Below are positions 44,017 through 52,871 of a stretch of DNA of 64,000 nucleotides, in pieces; within the stretch, counting starts at the first letter, position 1, and each line of letters starts with the position of its first letter. Source of the DNA: Candidatus Undinarchaeales archaeon (GTDB lineage: Archaea; SpSt-1190; JASMDC01); NCBI GenBank assembly GCA_030753015.1, contig JASMDC010000017.1, positions 1 to 64,000 on the forward strand. The letters run 5' to 3'. Under the pieces are notes generated by a model, which worked only from the letters and a program-made list of their open reading frames with translations, did no database searches and was not told where the DNA came from. The position numbers and the translations under genes are program-made.

Positions 44017-44523
44017 CTATCGTTCTTCTTCCTCATCCTCGTCAAGAAGGTAGTCGGGCGTTGGTGACCAGGTCCCAACGAGCACGGCCGCCATGAACAC
44101 CAGTACAAGGAGCACACCGAGCCCTGTGGACCCGAACGCGAGCCCCACTGCTGCGAAAGCCAGGAAGGCACCGAGGAGCATCACGCCCCGTCGGAGCCCG
44201 CTCACCTCGTCCTCGCCCCCGAAAAGGTAGCTGAAGAGGTACGTGGCTGAAAGACCGACCACTAGGAACACGGGGAACATGAGATTCTGGGCCTGGATCA
44301 TTGTCGCAGCAAGTGCGGAGCTCGCCCTGCTCGCGCCCATGAAGAGCGTAAGGGCCCAGAAACCTAGCAAAGTGGCAACGAATGTACGTTCACGGAACCC
44401 CCACCGGCCATCACCCTCTCGGTCGAGAGCGGCATGGAATACATAGGTGGCCGCCAGGGCGACGACGGGGCCGGCAACCAGAAGGGAGACGAGGAGCTGT
44501 AGCTCCATGCCAGCAGTGGCCAT
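44017..44523 (-). CDS. Multi-pass membrane protein with acidic tail
   Basis: The 168-residue protein has about five hydrophobic helices and an acidic C-terminus (DEDEEEER). Its gene overlaps or abuts the stop of the DUF835 gene (GTGATCATG), so the two are coupled. ATG 44523 is chosen; GTG 44529 overlaps the upstream stop. No family was recognised. It may anchor the DUF835 protein at the membrane. Confidence 0.65.
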   Translation of the reverse strand: MATAGMELQLLVSLLVAGPVVALAATYVFHAALDREGDGRWGFRERTFVATLLGFWALTLFMGASRASSALAATMIQAQNLMFPVFLVVGLSATYLFSYLFGGEDEVSGLRRGVMLLGAFLAFAAVGLAFGSTGLGVLLVLVFMAAVLVGTWSPTPDYLLDEDEEEER

Positions 44524-44525
44524 GA

Positions 44526-47500
44526 TCACCGTCCTTCGCTGCTCGTCTCGTGCCCCAGGGTCTCAAGCTCGCGTTGGAGGAGCGTGAGCTCGCGCTCGCC
44601 AAGAGCGAACCTGCTCACCGTTACGATGAGTGAGGTATCACCCATGGACACACGGTCCCTGAGGGATTGGATGGCTCGGAACACGGAGTCGAAACCGTTG
44701 TGGCCCACCAGGTACTCCATCCCGTCCAGGAGCACGACCGACGATGGCGAGTCCTCGACGAAACGCTTGATAGCCTGGACCGTGTCGATATGCGATGGGC
44801 TTAGGGTCACGTTATCGATGGATTGTTCGTCAGTGAGCCAACGCACTGCGACATCCTCGGTCAGTCCGTAGCGACGGCGAAGGATTTCAGGATTGGTACG
44901 AGTGATACAGAGGGTGGGCTTTCCGAGAGTGTGGGCGTATGCAAGGAGGCGAAAGCTCGTTCCGGGTTTGCTCTCGATCACTAGGTAGGAGCATCCAGAG
45001 CGAACGGCATAATCCTCTTCGGCAACGAGAACGGGCTCGGGCACCTCCAAGGGTTGGGGTGTGTCGACAGGGGCCTGTGTGGGGCCCGTAGTGGTGGGGA
45101 TGGGAGCTACCACCGCATTGGCCAGTGGCCTGGTGATGTCCAGAGATCCGAGCGCCTTCCTGCTACGTCCGATAGCTGCAAGTGCTGGGCCATCCAGTAC
45201 TGCACCAAGGGCCTGGCGGCGTGGTACTGGTGGGAGGGGCGAGAGGGCGACCTGAGCGAGCGCTCGGTAGACGTCGGTCCGGCCTGCTTCCAGAGAGGCG
45301 ATGAGCAGAGGCCGGGCCTCGGCGTCGAGCACCCTGCGTAGACAACGAACACGGGCGAGGGTCGTAGCGGCCCCAATGCCCACAGTTTCAAGGACACCCT
45401 CAAGAGCGTGAAGGTCCTCGGAGCCGGGTGCTCGGCGAGCCCAGGCAATCCCTTTGACACGGTCTTGGAGCGCCAAGGTCCGCCGTGCATCCGCTAGTAC
45501 CCGGTCGGTCCCCGCTGTCGCGAGGACAACCTTCATCCTCCGCACACAGTCCGGTGGGAACAGGAGGAGGTCGATCAAACGGATGAGCGCACCTTCCTGG
45601 GAAAGTTCTCTATTGGCATAGCGACCGATGGTATCGAGGGCTAAATGTACTGCAGGGATTGGATTATCGACCGATGCAAGCTCATTGGTAATGTCTATGA
45701 GGAGGTCGCGACGCTCGTCGGTGGGCGCCTCGCAGATAGCGGGGACTGACCTGAGGATGAGCCGGTATTCTTTGGTCTCGCATCCCTCTGCTGCCGGGCA
45801 GAACATGCACGGGGCAGGAGCGGACCGCCCCTCGAGCACCTCCAGGCTATGCTCCAGGTAGCCCATGAGCTTTGTGATGGACGAGCACTCCACCTCGGCA
45901 CTGATCTTATGTACGGTTGCTAGTACGTCCGCCAGCGAGACGGCGCTCGTCCTAGCAAGGAGCGCGATGCCCGCTGCTTCGGGCACTAGGTGTGCAGAGG
46001 ATGTCTCGCCTTCTACGAGGAGACGGGCTGCAAGGTCATCAGCGAAGCTGGTGGGAGGAAGAAGCTCACGCGCCACGGCACCGACGTCACCCGCGGGAGG
46101 CGGTGTGGAAAGACCGGCTGCAGTGAGCATGCTCCAAGGTCCTCCTGAACCGGGGTCCGGTGGAGGCCAGCCGGGGAGGGCAATGGGACTGATGCGAGGG
46201 CATTGGAGGTCGAACTCAGTAAGGACCTTTACTGTCGATTGGTGCCCGGCCGTGGCCTTGAGCAGGGATGCGAACGTGGGTCCTGCCAGTTCGGGAGGAG
46301 CGTCCCTTGGTGGGAGGAGCGTGGAAATCCGCTCGTTCAGGAGTCGCTCGGCCAGATGCTCCAGGATCGAACGTTCTCGCATCTTGGAGAGGGCCTTGGC
46401 ACGTCTGGCAGGATCGGATACGGCGTCGAACGTGCGGACGATGGCCGCCTCTGTCTGATCGGAGGTGAGCACCTTGGTGAGAGCGAGGAGAGCATCCATG
46501 TGGAGCCAAGGGTCCTGGATGCTCTCGGTCATCTCCAAGAGGGCATCGGTCCGATCGGCGAGTTCAGCGCCCACGATCTCAGGTCCCACGAGGTCTCCCA
46601 GTATCCCGAGTGATGTGGCCCTTTCCCAAGGATCTGAGATGTCAGTGCACGTCCGTACTAGCTCTCTGAGGAGTGGCGTCAGGTGGTCGCGAACCGCTCC
46701 GGCGACGTACTGGCTTGAAGCAGCTAGGTCACGGAGCACTTCCAGTCTACGGGGGAGGGCCTTGATGTCAGCAGCGGGTACAAGCGCCTCGAGAGCCGTG
46801 CCGGCGACCGCCTCGAGGAGGTCGGGGCGTGGCGTACAATGTGCACGTGCACCCTTGATCACGTGAGCGGTATGCTCGGGATCGGGCAGTTCTATCGCTG
46901 CAGCGAGCACCGTGCGGGCCGTATCCCTCGGGCATCCTGAGGAGAGCTTGAGGAGGCTGCGCACTGCCTCGGCACGGCTCCACGGGTCCTCCAGTTCGGC
47001 CAGCTCGTGGAGAACTCTTGGGACGAGGCCCTCCATGAGCCGGCAGAACGCGGCGTCCGATAGAGGGGCTCGGGCGAGATGGGCAAGGAGCGTTACTGCC
47101 TCGTCCGGTCTCGAATCCTTCACGAGATCAATTGCCGCTTCCATGGCAGTTTGGGGTGCACGGTCACCCAGACCTTCGACGAGGTGGAAGAGCGTGCGAC
47201 AACGTTCCTTTCGGGGCAGGGATGTGGCATCGATGACAATGCTGTCGGCGAATCCGACCATACTATCCGGACCGAGCGCCTGACCCAGTGCGGCTGCCCA
47301 TCGTGCTCGACTAGAGACGTCGGACTCGGCCATTTCTCGCATGAGCCAATCCCCCATCTCTGCTGCACTGGCAGATGGGAATGCTGCGAGGAAGGTGGCA
47401 GCGCGCCTGGGCGCGTCCTCAGCAACGATGGAAGAGAGGACTTCCTTGGCCTGGCGCGAGAGACGTGGGCGTGTCCTCTCATCGGCTGCTGTCATGAGGG

Positions 47501-47972
47501 GAGGGATGATGTCCAGGCGTACGGTATCGCTCGTACGCTTCAGCTCTCTGAGCACGGACGGTGCGAGCCGCTCCGCTGTAGGTGAATCGGCCAGGACCTC
47601 ACCAAGGATACCAAGAACGATAGCGCGGTCAACGGGATTATCGAGGCGCTCTACGGCATCAAGTATGCCCCTGAGTGATCGTCCAAGCTCACGAAGCGCC
47701 CCCTCCAAGGCCTCCATCAGTGCTGGACCTCTTCGGTCTATGATAACGGAGACAACCGCGTCTGCGTCACGTGGCCCTAGCTCGCTGGCAGCGAGCCGTA
47801 GGAGGAGGGCGGACCGTCTGAGGCCGACCGCATCGCACCTTGCTGCCAGCTCCGAGAGCTCCCGGTCATTTCCCGGGACGGCCGTCAACTCTTCAACGGA
47901 CTTAGCGACCTCGTCGAGGTACTGCCAGGGCTCGTTCCCATCGAGAAGAGAACGGAGGGAGACGGCGCCCAT
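44526..47972 (-). CDS. Large helical solenoid protein with C-terminal DUF835 domain
   Basis: The 1148-residue protein is almost entirely helical. The first ~950 residues look like a HEAT-type solenoid (recurring D-P-W-x-R-A and L-x-x-L helix pairs). A Pro/Thr linker and a DUF835-type domain (about 990-1140; GCSYLVIESKPG at its start, VVLLDGMEYLVGHNGFD in the middle) follow. DUF835 is an archaeal domain often found near signalling and KaiC-like proteins. ATG 47972 is 26 nt from TTTATAG; ATG 47993 lies within 2 nt of that box and is rejected. It is divergent from a KaiC-like ATPase. Confidence 0.75.
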   Translation of the reverse strand: MGAVSLRSLLDGNEPWQYLDEVAKSVEELTAVPGNDRELSELAARCDAVGLRRSALLLRLAASELGPRDADAVVSVIIDRRGPALMEALEGALRELGRSLRGILDAVERLDNPVDRAIVLGILGEVLADSPTAERLAPSVLRELKRTSDTVRLDIIPPLMTAADERTRPRLSRQAKEVLSSIVAEDAPRRAATFLAAFPSASAAEMGDWLMREMAESDVSSRARWAAALGQALGPDSMVGFADSIVIDATSLPRKERCRTLFHLVEGLGDRAPQTAMEAAIDLVKDSRPDEAVTLLAHLARAPLSDAAFCRLMEGLVPRVLHELAELEDPWSRAEAVRSLLKLSSGCPRDTARTVLAAAIELPDPEHTAHVIKGARAHCTPRPDLLEAVAGTALEALVPAADIKALPRRLEVLRDLAASSQYVAGAVRDHLTPLLRELVRTCTDISDPWERATSLGILGDLVGPEIVGAELADRTDALLEMTESIQDPWLHMDALLALTKVLTSDQTEAAIVRTFDAVSDPARRAKALSKMRERSILEHLAERLLNERISTLLPPRDAPPELAGPTFASLLKATAGHQSTVKVLTEFDLQCPRISPIALPGWPPPDPGSGGPWSMLTAAGLSTPPPAGDVGAVARELLPPTSFADDLAARLLVEGETSSAHLVPEAAGIALLARTSAVSLADVLATVHKISAEVECSSITKLMGYLEHSLEVLEGRSAPAPCMFCPAAEGCETKEYRLILRSVPAICEAPTDERRDLLIDITNELASVDNPIPAVHLALDTIGRYANRELSQEGALIRLIDLLLFPPDCVRRMKVVLATAGTDRVLADARRTLALQDRVKGIAWARRAPGSEDLHALEGVLETVGIGAATTLARVRCLRRVLDAEARPLLIASLEAGRTDVYRALAQVALSPLPPVPRRQALGAVLDGPALAAIGRSRKALGSLDITRPLANAVVAPIPTTTGPTQAPVDTPQPLEVPEPVLVAEEDYAVRSGCSYLVIESKPGTSFRLLAYAHTLGKPTLCITRTNPEILRRRYGLTEDVAVRWLTDEQSIDNVTLSPSHIDTVQAIKRFVEDSPSSVVLLDGMEYLVGHNGFDSVFRAIQSLRDRVSMGDTSLIVTVSRFALGERELTLLQRELETLGHETSSEGR

Positions 47973-48034
47973 GTGTGGGGAGGTGGCCCTCATCTATAAA
48001 TCTTTGATGCCGGGCACCTCGCCCGCGGCATCCC

Positions 48035-48044
48035 TTTTTATGTT
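48035..48044 (+). promoter_or_regulatory. TATA box of the KaiC-like gene
   Basis: TTTTTATGTT is centred 26 nt before ATG 48066, which implies leaderless initiation. The divergent DUF835 gene has its own TATA element (TTTATAG, about 47994-48000) 26 nt before ATG 47972, so the 72-nt gap holds two back-to-back promoters. Confidence 0.5.
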
Positions 48045-48065
48045 TTGCATGCCCCATGAACGGAC

Positions 48066-48821
48066 ATGTCCGTGTTCGGCGAGGACCCCAATCTTACAAG
48101 GATGGACGCGCCCGCGCGGCCCCAGAACATTGACGAGAAGGTTCTCACCCACGTTCCGGGCCTCGACAAGCTCATGGGGGGCGGGTTCGAGCGCAACGCA
48201 ACGATCTGCCTCTTCGGCGGGCCCGGCACCGGCAAGACCACGCTCGCCCTCCAGATCCTTCACAATGCCGCCGTGACCGATGGCGAACCGGGACTCTATA
48301 TCTCATTCGAGCAGTCGCGTGACGAGGTGTACCGGTTCATGAAGCGCATGGGATACGACCTGGAGGCGCTGGAGAAGAAAGGACTGTTCACCTTCAAGAA
48401 CTATTACCCGACGCATCTCCAGAGCTTCATCAAGGAGGACCGGGGCCCTATCGAGAAGACGATCGAGACCATCGGCGCCACCCTACTGGGGATCGACTCC
48501 CTCACTGCCCTGGCGATGGTTAGCGAAGGTGAAATGGAACGCCGGCGCACCTTCCTCAAGCTATTCGAGACGGTCAAGATCCACAACACGACCAGCATCT
48601 TCACCGTTGAAGAACACCTAACTCCCGACAATATCAAGAGCGCCTACGGCACCGAGTTCCTGGCCGATGGCGTGGTCAACCTCTACAACCTTCGCCGGGA
48701 ATGGACACGTCGATTGGGGCTGGAGATCATTAAGATGCGGGGGGTCGCCTTTCCCCGCAAGATCGTACCCTATACGATCGAGTCCAACGGTATCAACGTG
48801 TTCCCTGATCTCAACCTTTAA
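48066..48821 (+). CDS. KaiC-like RecA-superfamily ATPase
   Basis: The 251-residue single-domain ATPase has Walker A GGPGTGKT (51-58), ISFEQSRDEVYRFM after strand 2 as in KaiC proteins, and Walker B LLGIDSLTAL (about 131-140). Archaeal single-domain KaiC-like proteins act as switches for motility, transcription or other complexes, often with autophosphorylation. It lies divergent from the DUF835 protein, an association that suggests a shared signalling function. It is not the archaellum ArlH: no archaellum operon surrounds it. Confidence 0.85.
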   Translation: MSVFGEDPNLTRMDAPARPQNIDEKVLTHVPGLDKLMGGGFERNATICLFGGPGTGKTTLALQILHNAAVTDGEPGLYISFEQSRDEVYRFMKRMGYDLEALEKKGLFTFKNYYPTHLQSFIKEDRGPIEKTIETIGATLLGIDSLTALAMVSEGEMERRRTFLKLFETVKIHNTTSIFTVEEHLTPDNIKSAYGTEFLADGVVNLYNLRREWTRRLGLEIIKMRGVAFPRKIVPYTIESNGINVFPDLNL

Positions 48822-48824
48822 TGC

Positions 48825-49283
48825 TCAGATCAGCCCGTCGGTGTCGCGTACGAGGCCTGCTAAGAGCTTAGATAGTTCATTCAGCTGGCCCCGACTCACT
48901 GACACTGATCCCTTCTCGGTCGAGATGATGAGACTGATGGAATTGGCATCCACGTCAATGTGCTTGTCCTCGATGGCATGATGAAGCTTGGTAACGGTAC
49001 GGAACGCCGCGGGGTACTCCTCGTTGAATCCGTGCTCCTTCACAAGCACTTCCTCGAAGACCTCCGACCTGTATCGGTCAATGGTCGGTACGTTGGGGAT
49101 GTGCCCGCGCTTCCGGGCGATGATAAGGGCGGCGGTGATGGCGTTGTCCATACCTGTGTAGAGCTGTTTGATGGCTGAGATGAGGAGGTGTGGGTCCTTT
49201 GCCCGTGTCATCGCGACATCGATGAGGAACGTTGCGGTCTTACTGGCCTTCCGTGCCTCCTTCAGATGGGAGGACGGGTCCAT
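48825..49283 (-). CDS. Helical protein, possibly HEPN-like
   Basis: The 152-residue protein is helical in its first ~110 residues (KEARKASKTATFLIDVA and LLISAIKQLYTGMDNAI resemble HEPN helices) and ends with a short strand-helix unit. The classical HEPN catalytic R-x4-6-H is not obvious. It converges on the KaiC-like gene with 3 nt between stops. The function is unknown. Confidence 0.6.
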   Translation of the reverse strand: MDPSSHLKEARKASKTATFLIDVAMTRAKDPHLLISAIKQLYTGMDNAITAALIIARKRGHIPNVPTIDRYRSEVFEEVLVKEHGFNEEYPAAFRTVTKLHHAIEDKHIDVDANSISLIISTEKGSVSVSRGQLNELSKLLAGLVRDTDGLI

Positions 49284-49336
49284 ATTGTCGGCGGGAATCT
49301 CTATCTATTAAAAGCTTGCGTGCGACCGAGCCTGCC

Positions 49337-49996
49337 ATGCCATCCGAGCAGGAGGAGGATGGACTGGGCGAGCCTGAGCCCAGTAGCTCGCTTCCTCTGG
49401 TGCGTGTGTGTATTGTCCTGGCAGTGCTCTGTCTGCTACTCTATACGGCCGCCCGCTTGAAAGCCCCCCATGGATGTGCGGTCATCAATATCAAGGGGGC
49501 ATTGGCTGGTGGCAAAGAGTCCCGGATCACCTATGAAGGGGCAAGGGGGGTGATCACCGTCGAAGGAGGGGACTTCAACCAGTTGGTCCGGGCCGCTGAC
49601 CGGCTGGCGCTCCTCTTCCTGGGCGTTTCAGGTGAAAAGTACAACCTCAACCTCTTGGGTGAGATGCGGACCTATGAGATCCCCTTCCCCGTCCAGACCA
49701 TTGACGGGGGGATGACCGAGATAATGGTGGGAATGCGTTCCAATCCCTCCCGCCTGGGTGACGTCCCCGTAGATGATCTGGAGGGGCTCAAGTGGTTAAT
49801 AGAGAGCCGGCCGGCCCGGTTCGCCTTCGCCTTCCATCCCCGTGCTGGAGGCGAGGACGTGGTGGCCGCAACCGAAGTGTCCACAGCTCTGGCGCTCCGG
49901 TTCACCTACCTGAACACCACCGACGACATCATGACCTTCGATGAGGCGACCGGCGGTGTCCACACACTTGAAACTGCACTGGAGGCGTGCACATGA
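49337..49996 (+). CDS. Signal-anchored exterior protein
   Basis: The 219-residue protein has an acidic cytoplasmic N-terminus, a transmembrane helix (about 20-39) and an exterior domain of about 175 residues rich in beta structure. ATG 49337 is 29 nt after CTATTAAAAG, giving a leaderless start. carS starts inside its stop codon (ATGA), so it heads an operon with carS and pth2. No family was recognised. Confidence 0.65.
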   Translation: MPSEQEEDGLGEPEPSSSLPLVRVCIVLAVLCLLLYTAARLKAPHGCAVINIKGALAGGKESRITYEGARGVITVEGGDFNQLVRAADRLALLFLGVSGEKYNLNLLGEMRTYEIPFPVQTIDGGMTEIMVGMRSNPSRLGDVPVDDLEGLKWLIESRPARFAFAFHPRAGGEDVVAATEVSTALALRFTYLNTTDDIMTFDEATGGVHTLETALEACT

Positions 49997-50499
49997 GCCT
50001 TCCGATGGAGGTCCTGAACGCCTTCCTGTACTTCCTACCGGCATATATGGCGAATATGGCCCCCTGCTACATGGCGCATTTCTCTTTCTTCAAAGCCCTG
50101 GCCTACCCCCTGGATATGGGCCGGGAGTGGACGGATGGCCGACGCATCCTGGGTGATGGCAAGACGCTTGCCGGTATAGTGTACGCTGCAGTCATCGGTG
50201 CGGCAGTGTCTCTGGGTCAGGGCGAGACTTGGTTGCTCGGTTTCGTGATGGCTATCGGTGCGCTCGCGGGCGACCTCGTCGGATCCTTCCTGAAGCGTCG
50301 GATCGATGTGGGCCGTGGGGAACGAACGCTGCTGCTTGACCAGCTCGACTTCGTGGTCGGAGCGCTGGTCGTCCTGTACCTTGTCGGATGGGCGCCACCG
50401 GCGAGGACCATGATCATTCTCCTCCTCATAACTCCCCCGCTCCACCTGCTGATGAACTACGTCGGTTACGCCCTCAAATACAAGGGGGTGCCTTGGTGA
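49993..50499 (+). CDS. carS: CDP-archaeol synthase (CarS)
   Basis: The 168-residue integral membrane enzyme activates unsaturated archaeal diether phospholipid precursor with CTP. Evidence is the DUF46/CarS signature DGRRILGDGKTLAG (49-61) and GDLVGSFLKRR...LDQLDFV in the second half, plus four to five transmembrane helices. ATG 49993 overlaps the upstream stop. The downstream pth2 also overlaps (GTGA). This gene is firm evidence for an archaeal membrane. Confidence 0.92.
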   Translation: MSLPMEVLNAFLYFLPAYMANMAPCYMAHFSFFKALAYPLDMGREWTDGRRILGDGKTLAGIVYAAVIGAAVSLGQGETWLLGFVMAIGALAGDLVGSFLKRRIDVGRGERTLLLDQLDFVVGALVVLYLVGWAPPARTMIILLLITPPLHLLMNYVGYALKYKGVPW

Positions 50500-50855
50500 C
50501 GGATGAGCTGAAGCAGGTCATCGTGTTCCGTAGAGATCTCAAGCTCAGCCGCGGGAAGGTGGTCGTCCAAGGGGCCCACGCTGCCCTTGGCGCCTTTGAG
50601 CGTGCCCAGCGCTCACGCCGGGAGTGGGTGGACACGTGGAGTCGAGAGGGGCAACGCAAGATCGCTGTCCAGGTGGACTCCCTCGACGACCTCCTGGATC
50701 TCCATAGCCGTGCCCAGCGCATACCGCTCCCCTGTTTCCTGGTCCGCGACGCTGGCTACACCGAGATCCCGCCCGGCACTGTTACGGCCTTGGGCATTGG
50801 CCCGGCACCCGAGGACGCGATGGACCGCCTCACGGGCGACCTCAAGCTCATGTGA
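50496..50855 (+). CDS. pth2: Peptidyl-tRNA hydrolase, Pth2 family
   Basis: The 119-residue enzyme frees tRNA from stalled peptidyl-tRNA. Family motifs are LKLSRGKVVVQGAHAALGA near the N-terminus and the C-terminal IPPGTVTALGIGPAPE. GTG 50496 overlaps the carS stop; the longer open frame from 50388 lies within carS and is rejected. Archaea and eukaryotes use this Pth2 type. Confidence 0.93.
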   Translation: MTDELKQVIVFRRDLKLSRGKVVVQGAHAALGAFERAQRSRREWVDTWSREGQRKIAVQVDSLDDLLDLHSRAQRIPLPCFLVRDAGYTEIPPGTVTALGIGPAPEDAMDRLTGDLKLM

Positions 50856-50864
50856 GGGTGTCCG

Positions 50865-51518
50865 ATGCTCGCCGCGATCATCCCAGCCTTCCACGAGACC
50901 GATGCTATCGCCACTGTGGTCAAGAACACACTCCCTCACGTCGACCGCGTTGTAGTGGTGGATGATGGATCGAAGGACGGGACCGACGCCGCTGCCCGCG
51001 AAGCCGGAGCTGAGGTCGTTGTCCATCCGGAGAACCGTGGGAAGGGCGCGGCCATGGAGACGGGCGTTGCCGCCGTGGCCGCTGATATCTATGTGATGCT
51101 CGACGCTGACGGTCAGCATGACCCTTCCGATATCCCTCAACTGGTTAAGGGGCTGGAGGGAAGCACAATGTGTATCGGGAGCAGGTTCCTGGGGGATATT
51201 TCCCAGATGCCCTTCCAGCGACGGCTGTCCAACCGCCTCGTTAGTGGCATATGCACCCTCACAACCGGTATTCACCTCACTGATGTCCAGTCAGGGTTCC
51301 GTGCGTTCCGCGGTGAGCACGCTGCAGAACTTGTGCGTGGTTTCGAGCGCTATACAGTGGAGGTCGGGATGGTGCTCCGTGCCGCCGACCTCAGTCTTGT
51401 CGTGACCGAGACGCCCATCATTGCAGTCTACGGCGACGAGCGCTCAAAGGTCAATCCGCTGGTCGACGGCCTGCGCGTGATCCGCCTCCTCGTAGGCCAC
51501 CTCCTGGGTCGTCGGTGA
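50865..51518 (+). CDS. GT2-family glycosyltransferase (dolichyl-phosphate sugar synthase-like)
   Basis: The 217-residue GT-A enzyme has IIPAFHETDAI, VVVDDGSKDGT and LDADGQHDP metal-binding segments and no transmembrane helices. It is closest in layout to dolichyl-phosphate glucose/mannose synthases. It lies 9 nt after pth2 in the same operon as carS, which links lipid synthesis and surface glycosylation. It is one of three GT2 paralogs in the window. Confidence 0.82.
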   Translation: MLAAIIPAFHETDAIATVVKNTLPHVDRVVVVDDGSKDGTDAAAREAGAEVVVHPENRGKGAAMETGVAAVAADIYVMLDADGQHDPSDIPQLVKGLEGSTMCIGSRFLGDISQMPFQRRLSNRLVSGICTLTTGIHLTDVQSGFRAFRGEHAAELVRGFERYTVEVGMVLRAADLSLVVTETPIIAVYGDERSKVNPLVDGLRVIRLLVGHLLGRR

Positions 51519-51554
51519 ACCTTTAAAAGCGATGATTGGACCATCCACCTTTTT

Positions 51555-51734
51555 GTGAGAACAGACGAGGTCACAGAATGCTTCTTCTGCATGATCGTAG
51601 AGGACGATCCAGTGCAGACGCCCCTGGTGTGCGATGAGTGTGGCACGCCCGCCTGTTGCGCACGGGGACATATGGAGCACGAGATAGAGGGCGACGCCAT
51701 CCGGCACGTGTGTCAGGACTGCCTCGATGGCTAA
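51555..51734 (+). CDS. 59-residue zinc-finger protein
   Basis: GTG 51555 starts a small Cys-rich protein with CFFC, CDEC, a CC pair, two His and CQDC, enough for two zinc sites; the spacing suggests a B-box/AN1-like cross-brace. TATA-like TTTAAAAG is centred about 31 nt upstream. It overlaps the dphB start by 8 nt, so it is probably co-transcribed with it. Confidence 0.6.
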   Translation: MRTDEVTECFFCMIVEDDPVQTPLVCDECGTPACCARGHMEHEIEGDAIRHVCQDCLDG

Positions 51735-52560
51735 GGGTCAGCTCATCCTTATCGGCCTGGGGCTTTACGATGAGCGAAGCCCGTCCCTTGAAGCTCTAGA
51801 GACCATGCGCTCCTGCACGACACTGTTCGCTGAATTCTACACGGGTCTCATGGCTGGGCTCGATCCCACACGTCTTGAAGAGCTCGTGGGTGGACCTATC
51901 GAAGTGCTCAGCCGCGAGGAGGTAGAGTCACGGGCGGAGCGGATAATCGAGGCCTCCGCGAAGGGTGATGTGGGATTCCTGGTCCAAGGGGACCCCATGG
52001 TCGCCACGACACATCCTGACCTGAGATTGCGGGCCCATGCGGAGGGTGTCGCTACCCGTGTTGTGCACGGCGCCTCCATCTACTCGGCAGTTGGAGTGAC
52101 GGGGCTTCAGCTCGTGCGGTTCGGCAAGGCGGGTTCCGTACCTTTTCCCCATCCCAGCTACCTTCCCACTTCGCCGCTCGAGGTGGTCCACCAGAACCTT
52201 GAGCGGGACTGCCATACCCTGCTGGTCATGGACATAGTGGCGGACGAGGGACGCTACATGACCGCTAACGAGGGCATGGACACTCTCATGACTATGGAAC
52301 GTCGACTTGCGGAGCGGCGGAGTGGCCCGCTTCCGGACGGTGCTCCTCGGATCGATGGTGACTCCCTGATGATAGCCCTGGCCCGGGCCGGATCCCCGGA
52401 GCCCGTGGTGCGGGCCGGCCCCCTCCGGACGCTGCAGAGGGAGGACATCGGCCCACCGCCTCATCTGCTCGTGGTCCCCGCCAAGCTCCATTACATGGAG
52501 GCGGCCTACCTCCACGCCTTCGCCGGACTGCCGGCGGAGCTCGTCCCCGATGAGGGGTGA
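51727..52560 (+). CDS. dphB: Diphthine synthase (DphB)
   Basis: The 277-residue SAM-dependent methyltransferase makes the diphthine intermediate of diphthamide on elongation factor 2. Family features are LILIGLGLYDERSPSLEALE at the N-terminus, FLVQGDPMVATTH (SAM binding, about 80-92), and the HGASIYSAVG segment. Length and order match archaeal and eukaryotic Dph5/DphB. ATG 51727 overlaps the zinc-finger gene. Confidence 0.92.
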   Translation: MAKGQLILIGLGLYDERSPSLEALETMRSCTTLFAEFYTGLMAGLDPTRLEELVGGPIEVLSREEVESRAERIIEASAKGDVGFLVQGDPMVATTHPDLRLRAHAEGVATRVVHGASIYSAVGVTGLQLVRFGKAGSVPFPHPSYLPTSPLEVVHQNLERDCHTLLVMDIVADEGRYMTANEGMDTLMTMERRLAERRSGPLPDGAPRIDGDSLMIALARAGSPEPVVRAGPLRTLQREDIGPPPHLLVVPAKLHYMEAAYLHAFAGLPAELVPDEG

Positions 52561-52622
52561 GCCGACGCTCCCGGGCGTTCGATAGATAAAGTATAGTATC
52601 CATCCAGTCCAACGGCGGGACC

Positions 52623-52871
52623 ATGGCCCAGGGACAGACGATGAACATGACGTTCTTGCTCTATCTCGCTGCCTTCCTGCTGTTGCTAAGGGGTGGGTTC
52701 TATGATATCGTGGCCGGTTCCCTAGGTATCTTTCATGTCCGTAGTGCTCATCCTCGCAATGGATCTGTACAGCGTGGTGTTCCTGATCCTACGACAGCGA
52801 AGGTCGGATGCACAGGGCCCTACGAAAGAAGGACCACCCGGCTGGCCTCCTGCTCGTCCTTGATCTCGTAG
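52623..52871 (+). CDS. Small membrane protein, possibly frameshifted
   Basis: ATG 52623 opens a frame with a clear transmembrane helix (about 9-24, TFLLYLAAFLLLLRGGFYD), but its last ~40 residues look like out-of-frame sequence and overlap the 3' end of taw1. Another frame holds ATG 52735 to stop 52863 (42 codons) with its own hydrophobic helix (SVVLILAMDLYSVVFLIL). Either there are two tiny overlapping proteins or one two-helix protein split by a frameshift between about 52695 and 52735. The RGGFYD motif occurs in small archaeal membrane proteins. Confidence 0.4.
   Translation: MAQGQTMNMTFLLYLAAFLLLLRGGFYDIVAGSLGIFHVRSAHPRNGSVQRGVPDPTTAKVGCTGPYERRTTRLASCSSLIS

Noticed and set aside
48066-48821. 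Archaellum protein ArlH/FlaH
   Set aside because: The protein is a KaiC-like ATPase but has no archaellum genes around it, and the secretion ATPase is 7 kb away on an unrelated operon.
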